The position numbers and the translations under genes are program-made. Source: Ornithobacterium rhinotracheale (GTDB taxonomy: Bacteria > Bacteroidota > Bacteroidia > Flavobacteriales > Weeksellaceae). From it: a stretch of DNA of 64,000 bases. Of the stretch, positions 56,982-64,000 are shown in pieces (position 1 is the stretch's first letter; each line of letters opens with the position of its first letter). The notes under the pieces are model-generated. The model was not told the origin of the DNA and ran no database searches. It saw only the letters and a program-made list of their open reading frames with translations. The stretch spans positions 1,255,001-1,319,000 of the forward strand of contig NZ_CP035107.1 of the NCBI RefSeq assembly GCF_004088395.1, in the 5' to 3' direction.

Positions 56982-57635
56982 ATGTTTAAAAACGATATTC
57001 TACCCGAGGATTTATGCCGATATATCACCGCTTTTTCATCTGATGAGCCTGCTTTGCTCAGGGAAATTCGTGAGAAAACGGAGCAAGAAATGCACCAGCC
57101 ACATATGATTTCTGGTGTCTTGCAGGGGCGTTTGCTTAGTTTTTTGTCCAAAATCATTCGCCCTAAAAGAATTTTAGAAATCGGCACCTATACGGGCTAT
57201 GCTACGCTGTGCTTGGCAGAGGGCTTACCTGCTGAGGGTAAAATTGTAACCCTTGATAGAGATGCGCGCACGCAGGAATTCTACCGTCCGTTTTTTGAAA
57301 AATCAGAGTTTAGTACCCAGATTGAGGCGCACTTGGTAGATGCTATGGACTTTTTGGCGCAAAATTTCGCTGCCCCGTGGGACTTAGTCTTCCTTGATGC
57401 CAATAAAAGAAAGTACCGCGAATATGTGGAAAAACTCTTGCCACAAATGAAAAGCGGCGGAATTATACTTGCCGATAATGTGCTATGGAAAAATAAAGTG
57501 ATGCACCCAATTGATTTAAACGATAAAATGACGCAATCTTTGCACGATTTTAATATATTTGTAAAAAATGACAAGCGACTAGAAACCGTGATGTTGCCCA
57601 TAAGAGATGGTTTAACCTTGATTAGAAAAATATGA
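56982..57635 (+). CDS. SAM-dependent O-methyltransferase (COMT-like)
   Basis: 217 aa class I methyltransferase. SAM motif I is ILEIGTYTGYATLCLAEGLP; metal-binding residues lie in WDLVFLDANKRKY and GGIILADNVLW. Resembles bacterial catechol-type O-methyltransferases; substrate unknown. Its stop overlaps the next gene by 4 nt (ATGA). Confidence 0.9.
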   Translation: MFKNDILPEDLCRYITAFSSDEPALLREIREKTEQEMHQPHMISGVLQGRLLSFLSKIIRPKRILEIGTYTGYATLCLAEGLPAEGKIVTLDRDARTQEFYRPFFEKSEFSTQIEAHLVDAMDFLAQNFAAPWDLVFLDANKRKYREYVEKLLPQMKSGGIILADNVLWKNKVMHPIDLNDKMTQSLHDFNIFVKNDKRLETVMLPIRDGLTLIRKI

Positions 57636-58408
57636 ATTTCGGGATTTGTAAAGTAAGTATCTCCCCCGTGCGCGCCGAAGCGAACGACCGCTCAGAGATG
57701 GTAACCCAGTTACTCTTTGGCGAAAAGGTGGAAGTTTTAAAAACAAAGAAAAACTGGATTAAGATTAAAGCCGATTTTGATGCCTACGAAGGCTGGGTCG
57801 ATGAGAAACATCTTCAGCCAATTGAAGAATCCGCATTCTTCGATACCGAAACACCTTGCTACTACACCACCGAGCCTTTTAATCTTATCGTGGCAAACAA
57901 TGAGCCTACCACGCTCCCATTGGGTGCCGAAATCAGAAATATTAGCAACAATACTTTTCAATTGGGCGAAGACACCTACGAATTGTACTGCGAAACCAAA
58001 CAAGTGGAAGGCCTAATAAGCCGAGAGGAATTAATCCTTTTAGCCAAAAATTACCTCAATGTGCCTTACTTATGGGGTGGCAAATCCAACTTTGGTATTG
58101 ATTGCTCAGGGCTTGTGCAGCAGGTCTACAAATTTGCCAAAATCCACCTGCCACGCGATGCCAAAGACCAAGCACAAAAAGGCGAAATGCTCGGCTTTGT
58201 GGAAGAAGCCCTACCAGGCGATTTAGCTTTCTTTGACAATGATGAGGGGCAAATCATACATGTAGGCATCATTATCAAAAATCAGCACATACTCCACGCG
58301 CACGGCAAGGTGCGAATCGACCCGATTGACTCCACAGGAATTTTCAATACCGATATGCAGAAATACTCGCACAAGTTGCGATTCATCAAAAGAATTTTGC
58401 CCGAATAA
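57632..58408 (+). CDS. C40 (NlpC/P60) peptidase with N-terminal SH3 domains
   Basis: 258 aa. The N-terminal half has bacterial SH3-like domains (SPVRAEANDRSEMVTQLLFG; WIKIKADFDAYEGWVDEKHL). The catalytic domain (about 135-258) has the Cys in LWGGKSNFGIDCSGLVQQVY, and His in IIHVGIIIKNQHILHAHGKV. It cleaves peptidoglycan stem peptides; no signal peptide is seen, so a cytoplasmic murein-peptide recycling role is plausible. Its last codons form the left arm of a terminator. Confidence 0.92.
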   Translation: MNFGICKVSISPVRAEANDRSEMVTQLLFGEKVEVLKTKKNWIKIKADFDAYEGWVDEKHLQPIEESAFFDTETPCYYTTEPFNLIVANNEPTTLPLGAEIRNISNNTFQLGEDTYELYCETKQVEGLISREELILLAKNYLNVPYLWGGKSNFGIDCSGLVQQVYKFAKIHLPRDAKDQAQKGEMLGFVEEALPGDLAFFDNDEGQIIHVGIIIKNQHILHAHGKVRIDPIDSTGIFNTDMQKYSHKLRFIKRILPE

Positions 58409-58429
58409 CTCTCCTTATTTGGGCAAAAT
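58394..58429. terminator. Bidirectional terminator overlapping the C40 gene end
   Basis: ATTTTGCCCGAATAA (58394-58408) pairs with TTATTTGGGCAAAAT (58415-58429) with one G-U pair; loop of 6 nt. Lies between convergent genes and includes the stop codon of the first. Confidence 0.8.
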
Positions 58430-58431
58430 TT

Positions 58432-59229
58432 TCATTCCATGCAGGCATTAATTCCGTTCACATAGCGCTCAATGATTTGCAGGGCATCAGCCGTTTCGCT
58501 GCCTAAGAAGCCTTTAAAATCCTTTACAGAAATCTGCGCATTGTAGTCCTGCAAAAGCTGTTTTGCGATGGGCATATAGCTCCAATGCCACTTCTCCATC
58601 TCGTAGCCCGTTCTGCCCTTTAAGCGCTTATCGGTAAATACTTGGCAGAATCCATATTTGGCGGCATTTGTTTGTAGCCATTCATAAAGTTTCTTCCCTT
58701 TTCCGCTCTCAAAATAGGCATTATTCAGTGCATTTAAATCCACATCTGTCCCCCAATGGTGTCGCGAACTCATAGGCATTGAGCTAAAAAGCAAAATCTT
58801 TTTGGCGCGTTCTTTCGGCGTTAAATTAGCATTGGCTTTCCATTTTCTTTCCCAAATATTTTTCTGGTGCTGAAAATTTCTCGCCCCCGAAACTATGAGC
58901 AAATTAAACCCCGCTTTTTGTGCTGCTTGGTGCATTTTCAAAAAAGCTTCGTAGGTTTCTTTTCTTAAATAAGTTTGCTTATTACAATATTTAGACGGTA
59001 CCAGAACAAAAGCAGAATCTTTAGCAAAATTGGTTTTCCCGACTAAGTAATCTTTATAGTTGGTTTGTGGTTTGGCAAAAGTGAGTGTACCTTTTAGCTT
59101 TTGCCCTTCAGATAAATTCTGAATTTCTATGTTTTTTGCAGGATTGTTTGTATCGTTTTTTTGTTGGCATCCCACTTGAGCACTCAATCCAAAAACGAGT
59201 AATAGTGGAAGTATATTATTATTTTTCAT
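58432..59229 (-). CDS. M15-family D-Ala-D-Ala carboxypeptidase, lipoprotein
   Basis: 265 aa from the ATG at 59229, which places a lipobox VGC (Cys22) after a good signal peptide; a TTG at 59256 is less likely. VanY-type domain: VSGARNFQHQKNIWE, then the zinc ligands in SSRHHWGTDVDLNALN (HxxxxxxD) and His in EKWHWSYMPIAK. Trims or edits peptidoglycan stems from the periplasmic side. Overlaps the upstream lipoprotein gene by 11 nt. Confidence 0.9.
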   Translation of the reverse strand: MKNNNILPLLLVFGLSAQVGCQQKNDTNNPAKNIEIQNLSEGQKLKGTLTFAKPQTNYKDYLVGKTNFAKDSAFVLVPSKYCNKQTYLRKETYEAFLKMHQAAQKAGFNLLIVSGARNFQHQKNIWERKWKANANLTPKERAKKILLFSSMPMSSRHHWGTDVDLNALNNAYFESGKGKKLYEWLQTNAAKYGFCQVFTDKRLKGRTGYEMEKWHWSYMPIAKQLLQDYNAQISVKDFKGFLGSETADALQIIERYVNGINACME

Positions 59230-59692
59230 TTTTTCTATGAACAAATGATAATTCAAATGGAGAATTGTTTAAACTTCCTTTTTTAACTAAAAATGAATAA
59301 GTGAAAAATTTCCCACTAAATCCTGGGTCTATCTCTGGCACATCACTTACATCGAGCTTGATGTATTGTTTATTTTTAGATTTAAAAACTCTCGGCTCTT
59401 TTTCTTGCCCAAAGAGATTTGTAACGATTATTAAATCATATTTTTCAAAATCAATTGATTCTATTGGACAAGAAAATTCAAAAAATTGATTTAAACTTTG
59501 GGCATTATTAAAAACAAAAACTCGCTGCTCTTTGAGTTGCTCACCCTTATACTTTACATCTTTCACATTACATCGTGAAATTTCCCCTAATTCAAAAGTC
59601 TGGATTTCTTGGATGTCATCGTCATCCTCTTTACTACAAGAAAAAGACAATAAAAATGACAACGCAAGTATACACTTGATTAATGTTTTCAT
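59219..59692 (-). CDS. Small lipoprotein, unknown function
   Basis: 157 aa from the ATG at 59692 (MKTLIKCILALSFLLSFSC, lipobox FSC). The mature part begins SKEDDDD and ends with a beta-rich domain (KYDLIIVTNLFGQEKEPRVF, GFSGKFFTYSFLVKKGSLN). Family not recognised. It lies between a broken membrane-protein gene (29 nt upstream) and the M15 peptidase, all on one strand. Confidence 0.75.
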   Translation of the reverse strand: MKTLIKCILALSFLLSFSCSKEDDDDIQEIQTFELGEISRCNVKDVKYKGEQLKEQRVFVFNNAQSLNQFFEFSCPIESIDFEKYDLIIVTNLFGQEKEPRVFKSKNKQYIKLDVSDVPEIDPGFSGKFFTYSFLVKKGSLNNSPFELSFVHRKNEK

Positions 59693-59721
59693 ATTATTTT
59701 TTGTTTGCAATATACAATTAT

Positions 59722-60668
59722 TTATCGCATCCAGCCTTCAACAATATAATTTTTCTGAATAACTTTATATTCTTCTCCATTATCTGGTTTAAACCATAAT
59801 TCTATTCTTGCGCCATATTTATCTCCCCAACTCCCTTCATATATCGTAAATTTCCCACTGTGAACGCTATCATTTAAATAATTTACAAATACTTTAGAAT
59901 TTTCATTAATTCTATCTTCTGATAGCCTATCATTAGAAGTGATTTCATAGACTTTTATATAAAAAAATCCTTTTTCCCTAGGCTGATGACTCGTGTAATA
60001 TTCATAAATCCCAGGTTGATTCGAATTTATTAAAATAACCCGTAGTGCATTATCCAAATGAGATTAATTTATTGTGATATTGAATGATAATCAGGAAGAT
60101 CATTTTCGCCAATATTCCCAAAGAAAGGAAAAATTTTCGTTTTCTTCGCTGCAAACGAGCCTTTCAATTTTAGATAAAAATAAAATTGCAACTTGTCCCT
60201 AGGCGGCTTGTAATTTTATTTAATTGAAAACCAGTAAAATTCACTATTCTTCCGTCACATGAGCAACCTTTTTTATAATGCACTACGGGTTAAAATAAAG
60301 TCTTGTGAATTTATTATATCATCTTTCGTAGGTATATTTTCTGTTAGTTTTTCAAAATGAATATTTGAAGGAATTTCTTTATGTGCACCGTAATAATCTG
60401 GTGGAGAATATTGAAAAATAACAGACAGTATTAGATACAGCACAGCCGAAATTATAAATTGAGGAATGACAAAAAACCATTTCTTGATTATGATTTGTTT
60501 TATAGCAGAAATAATATTTCCTAATATATTTAGAAAAAAAAGGACGAGTGCAATGTCTATGATAAAATCATATCTTAATATCAAACCTAAAACGAAAACA
60601 CCAAAAGGTATGAGATACGATACAATAGGCATCCACCAAATCGTAAAATATTTTTTCAATCTTTTCAT
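59722..60668 (-). pseudogene. Membrane-protein gene split by a MITE-like insertion
   Basis: Two ORFs on the minus strand are the two halves of one gene. The 5' half starts at the ATG at 60668 (MKRLKKYFTIWW), just after a TAACTTTG promoter box, and has three hydrophobic segments (IVSYLIPFGVFVLGLIL; IDIALVLFFLNILGNIISA; WFFVIPQFIISAVLYLIL). Its last genuine residues are INSQDFIL. The 3' half continues INSNQPGIYEYYTSHQ to the end at 59722. Removing 60039-60298 (the element plus one target duplicate, 260 nt) restores an open frame of 228 aa. Family not recognised; the C-terminal part is probably extracytoplasmic. Confidence 0.85.
60039..60289. mobile_element. MITE-like non-autonomous element (251 bp)
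   Basis: Terminal inverted repeats are perfect over 15 bp: CCCGTAGTGCATTAT (60039-60053) and ATAATGCACTACGGG (60275-60289). They are flanked by a perfect 9-bp direct repeat TTAAAATAA (60030-60038 and 60290-60298), the target duplication. No ORF or transposase is inside. A 9-bp AT-rich duplication is compatible with IS4- or IS1-type transposition, but the parent element is not in this window. The insertion splits the membrane-protein gene. Confidence 0.88.
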
Positions 60669-60683
60669 CACTAAATCTTTTTG

Positions 60684-60691
60684 CAAAGTTA
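60684..60691 (-). promoter_or_regulatory. -7 box of the interrupted membrane-protein gene
   Basis: Minus-strand TAACTTTG, 15 nt before the ATG at 60668. It falls inside the longer open frame (to 60737), supporting the shorter start. Confidence 0.45.
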
Positions 60692-60765
60692 CTTTTTTCA
60701 TGATACAAAATCCATATTTCGTACATTTTTCATACATTTATAGAGTTTTTTAATTTTTAGATAAT

Positions 60766-62782
60766 ATGAAGTTGAGATATTTCTTGATGTTTCTGTTCAC
60801 GAGCTCCTTGACTTGGGCTCAAAACAAATACCCAAACGATTGCGTAAACTACATCCAAGTATGTGGAAATAAAAACATTTCGCTAGATGTTGGAGGTGTG
60901 GGTATTCGTCAAGAAATTGACGATCGAAATTTCTGTAACTCCCGCGAGCATAATTCGCTTTGGGTAAAAATCACTATCAAAAAAAGCGGAAATTTGGGAT
61001 TTATTCTCCGTCCTGCATCAAGGGATATAAACGAAGATTATGATTTTTGGGTGTTTGGTCCCAATCCTACTTGCAATAATTTGGGCAAAATCCTCCGTTG
61101 CTCTACCACTAATCCTATGGGAGCAGGTTTACCCAACAACTTTACAGGTTTAAAACCAAGTGAAAATGACGATCATGAAGGACCTGGCTATTTTGGAAAT
61201 TCGTTTGTAAAAGACATTCAAGTTAAGAAAGGAGAAAGTTACTTTATCGTTATCGACCGCCCTATCGGAAATAGTGCCTTTACGCTTGAGTGGACGGGCG
61301 ATGCTGAGATAGAAAACCCAATGGAAGAAGTAACTTTGAACCTAAATTTAAACAATATTAGCCTTTGCGACCCTGAAAACGATGGAGTAGAAACTTTTGA
61401 TTTTGAATCTTTAAACCAAAAAGTAGCCGCCGACACTACAGGACTGAAAATTTCTTATTATGTAAGCGAATCCGATGCCACGATTAAAAATAATCCATTG
61501 AATAAGCATTCCAAAATTAGAAGTGGCAAATACTGGTGCCGTGTGGAGAATATCACAACGGGCTGTTTTGAATTAGTGAATTTTTTAATTAATTTGGAGG
61601 GTGTAAAACTTTCGCCCGCTACCGCCACCTATTGCTTAAATGGAAAAGAATCTATGAATGTAGATTTAACAAGCTTTTCGCTCAGCAATCAAGAGAGACT
61701 AAAATATACCTATTACACAAGTCAAGAAGATTTAGATAACCAAAGAAACCCTATACAAAATCCTGAAAAATTTGTTTTAAAGAAAAATACCAAAATCTAT
61801 GTACACGCCCAAAAAAGTAGTTGCGAGAACAATAGTTTCATTGAATTAAATGTCCCCGGTAAAAATGCTTGAAGAGCAAGTTTGCCTCAATACACTAGAA
61901 GATGGCAAAATTGATTTAACTCAATATGAATCAGAAATTAACAACGAAAAAGTCTCTTTTTCTTTCTTTAGTTCCAAAGAAAATTTAGAGCAAAATAAAA
62001 AAATTAACAACCCAAATCAGGCACCTATAAATTTAGGTAAAAATGTATTTTTTGTAAAAGTGGAAAACGAAAATTGTTCCACCGCTACTACTCTCACGAT
62101 TTTTGCTAATGATGCCCCTAAAATTTCAACAGTTGAACAAGCTTTTGAATATTGCCCAGAAGAATTTCCGATTCAAATTTCGGCACAAGATGGTTTTGCT
62201 CACTATGTTTGGGACAATAAAAAAGAAAAACAAATGCTAGAAGTGAGCAAAGCAGGAAAATATAGTGTAAAAATCTATAATGAAAAGGGCTGTGCTACAG
62301 AACAATTCTTTACAATTAAACAAAAGAAAGCACCTAAAATTTCTAACATCATTTATGAAAATTATCAAATTAAAATCCTTTCAAACAACACGGAGGAATT
62401 GCTCTATCGCATAAATAATGGAAAATGGCAAGAAGAAAATTCATTCAAGGATTTAGCCCCTGGCGTTTACCAGTTTTATATTAAATTCAAAAATGGATGT
62501 GTGTCTGAGCCAAAAGAATTTCAGCTTATTAAATTAAATAATGTTATCACAACGATAAAAGATGGCAAAAACGATTATTTTTATGTGCCAAAAATCAACA
62601 AGGGAAAGTATAAAAATTTAAAAATCTATAACCGATACGGCAAACTGATTTATAAAAATCCTCTGAAACAAGCTGTAAAATGGGAAGGTAAAAATCTTCC
62701 ACAAGGAGATTATTGGTACATTTTGCAAATCGACGATGCAATCTATAAGGGAAACATATCTATCATCAATTATAGAAAATAA
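60766..62782 (+). pseudogene. T9SS-secreted protein with type B sorting domain, frameshifted
   Basis: Two ORFs (to 61872, and from 61850) make one protein of about 671 aa. Signal peptide MKLRYFLMFLFTSSLTWAQ. The first part has an extracellular domain (LWVKITIKKSGNLGFILRPA, GESYFIVIDRPIGNSAFTLE) then repeats with Cys (SLCDPENDGVETFDF, ATYCLNGKESMNVDL). Frame is lost after ELNV around a C4/A5 stretch (61852-61866); deleting one base there continues with KMLEEQVCLNTLEDGKIDL, the next repeat of the same type. The C-terminus is a gliding-motility-associated (type B) sorting domain: KDGKNDYFYVPKI, LKIYNRYGKLIYK, QGDYWYILQ. Mutation or sequencing error cannot be distinguished. Confidence 0.88.
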
Positions 62783-62786
62783 GAAT

Positions 62787-63122
62787 ATGAAAAAAAATCA
62801 TTATATTAGCACTTAGTTTTTCATGCTTACAGCGTGCAACAACTCTTCTAAAAATCCAACTATGAACATCATAGAATCAAAGTTTCCGTTTAAGCAAACG
62901 CTTGAAACTTAAAAAAATGAAATAAAAGCCAAAGACATGAGCATTACTCCAGCCATAGCCTATGAATTGCCTTTGCGCTTTCTGGTTTATGAAAAAGACG
63001 GAAAAACTTTTGTTTTGTATAAATCGCCTAAGGAATACGAAAGTTTAGGCATCAAAGAAAATAAACCAGTGCTCGATAAAATGCAAAATGCTTTGCAATC
63101 TATCGCTGAAAAAGTACAATAA
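62787..63122 (+). pseudogene. DUF302-like lipoprotein, degraded
   Basis: Restoring frame gives a lipoprotein signal (MKKIIILALSFSCLTACNNS) then MNIIESKFPFKQTLETLKNE and YELPLRFLVYEKDGKTFVLY, the end of a DUF302 domain. Damage: an extra A in an 8-A run, a missing base before ACAGCG, a TTA-to-TAA stop after LET, and apparently an internal deletion of about 30 codons between MSI and TPAIAYELP where the family has its central block. An open frame from 62937 remains but lacks the domain start, so it is not a working gene. Confidence 0.8.
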
Positions 63123-63138
63123 ACACCCCAACAAACCA

Positions 63139-64000
63139 TGAAATCTATCAATCCATTTACACAAGAAACTATTTACGAACACGCTGAACTTTCTGAGAAT
63201 GAAATCATTGAAAAAATCGAATCAGCCAATGCCGCTCAGCCTGCTTGGAACGACATTTCGCTCAAAAAACGCAAAAAAATCTTTAAAAAACTTGCCGAAG
63301 TTTTAGAAGAAAATGCCTACGAATGGGGAAGAACCATCAGCGAAGAAATGGGAAAACCCATTACGCAATCCATTGCCGAAATCAATAAATGTGCGTGGGT
63401 TTGCCACTACTACGCAAGCAACGCACAAAAACTTTTAAAATCAAAACATACCAAAACCGAAGCTCAAAAATCGTATATGCGATACGACCCGCTCGGGGTA
63501 ATTTTAGGTGTAATGCCTTGGAATTTCCCATTTTGGCAAGTTATCCGTTTTGCTGTTCCTACGCTCATAGCGGGAAACACTGTTTTGCTTAAACACGCAA
63601 GCAATGTAATGCAAAGTGCCAAAAATGTAGAAAAAGCATTTAAATTAGCAGGCTTGCCAGAAAACTGCTTTATCAATCTGCCGATTAGTAGCAAAGCAGT
63701 AGAAAGTATCATTCGACACCCAATGGTAAAAGGCGTGAGCCTTACAGGAAGCAAAGCCGCAGGTGCTGCCGTGGCAAAAGTGGCTGGAGAGGAAATCAAG
63801 CCGAGTTTGCTTGAGCTAGGTGGCTCCAATGCCTTGGTGGTTTTTGAAGATTGCGACATCAAAGAAGCTGTGAAAACGGTAGTAAATGCGCGTTTCCAAA
63901 ACACGGGACAAAGCTGCATTGCAGGAAAACGACTTCTAGTCCATAAGAAAATTGCCGAAAAATTCGTTGCTAAATTACAGAAAAAAGTAGAAGAACTCGT
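63139..64000 (+). CDS. NAD(P)-dependent aldehyde dehydrogenase, succinate-semialdehyde type (3' end outside window)
   Basis: First 287 aa of an ALDH, starting at the ATG 63139 (MKSINPFTQETIYEHAEL). The cofactor and catalytic segments are present: VMPWNFPFWQ, KHASNV, VSLTGSKAAG, catalytic Glu in LLELGGSN and catalytic Cys in NTGQSCIAGKR. Close to the succinate-semialdehyde dehydrogenase (GabD/YneI-like) branch by the FPFWQVIRFAVPTLIAGN block; exact substrate uncertain. The frame is still open at base 64000. Confidence 0.93.

Noticed and set aside
60037-60291. Inverted repeats as an invertible DNA switch
   Set aside because: The perfect 9-bp direct duplications outside the repeats and the in-frame reconstruction fit transposition; no invertase gene or promoter to be flipped is visible.
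62937-63122. Independent 61-aa gene
   Set aside because: It is the surviving 3' end of the degraded DUF302 gene; codons upstream in the same frame still encode the family sequence.

Overview
The window is AT-rich bacterial chromosome from a member of the Bacteroidota, most likely a Flavobacteriia (Weeksellaceae or Flavobacteriaceae type). Evidence: the promoter motif TAnnTTTG recurs just upstream of many genes, some with TTG or TTTG about 20 nt further up; there is a type IX secretion type B C-terminal domain, an OstA-like LPS-transport protein, DUF4294, MnmD, the recQ-kdsD-tatC neighbourhood and a TamB gene. LPS genes (kdsD, lpxK, OstA-like, tamB) show a Gram-negative envelope. I do not assign a genus. 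I found no tRNA, rRNA, CRISPR array or prophage.

Layout. 1-1.9 kb: 3' part of an ABC exporter gene and a small lipoprotein. 1.9-4.0 kb (minus): a radical-SAM / DNA-metabolism protein pair. 4.0-9.1 kb (minus): lipoprotein, diacylglycerol kinase, a frameshifted ClC chloride channel, a half-size TauE/SafE protein and RecQ. 9.2-11.0 kb: kdsD-tatC. 11.3-17.8 kb: a thiamin operon (thiS, thiC, a TenI/ThiE-like gene, thiE, thiG, thiH, thiF-rhodanese) behind a TPP riboswitch, with thiD convergent. 18.9-31.8 kb: housekeeping metabolism (M42 peptidase, DUF4294, pta-ackA, lpxK-punA, M14 peptidase, XRE regulator, GNAT, mnmD-NUDIX, ilvE). 32.1-34.3 kb: three tandem secreted paralogues. 34.4-38.8 kb: DUF6261-like gene, a tandem repeat block, and mfd. 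39.0-41.5 kb (minus): TerC-folA-azurin and an outer-membrane protein. 41.6-47.2 kb: RelA/SpoT, Fur, OstA-like, MscS. 47.3-54.4 kb: holin-like and SUFU genes, marC, Lrp, and the very long tamB. 54.4-58.4 kb: tsaD, rsmE, upp, O-methyltransferase and NlpC/P60 hydrolase. 58.4-63.1 kb: a stretch with several broken genes, including one split by a short non-autonomous transposable element. An aldehyde dehydrogenase gene runs off the right edge.

Working together. The thiamin cluster holds both branches: ThiC and ThiD for the pyrimidine, ThiS/F/G/H for the thiazole, and ThiE for coupling, with TPP feedback through the riboswitch. Pta-AckA gives acetate/ATP metabolism. KdsD, LpxK, the OstA-like protein and TamB serve LPS and outer-membrane biogenesis.

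Most notable observations: (i) a 251-bp MITE-like element (60039-60289) with perfect 15-bp terminal inverted repeats and perfect 9-bp target duplications, whose removal rejoins a membrane-protein gene in frame; (ii) two dyads built from one 10-bp half-site just upstream of an XRE regulator, next to its promoter; (iii) TAnnTTTG boxes ending only 3-5 nt before start codons, implying leaderless mRNAs; (iv) two unrelated tandem arrays with the same 41-bp period; (v) a scattered mosaic of REP-like palindromes; (vi) single-base frameshifts in the ClC and T9SS-cargo genes. I found no clearly new multi-gene system.
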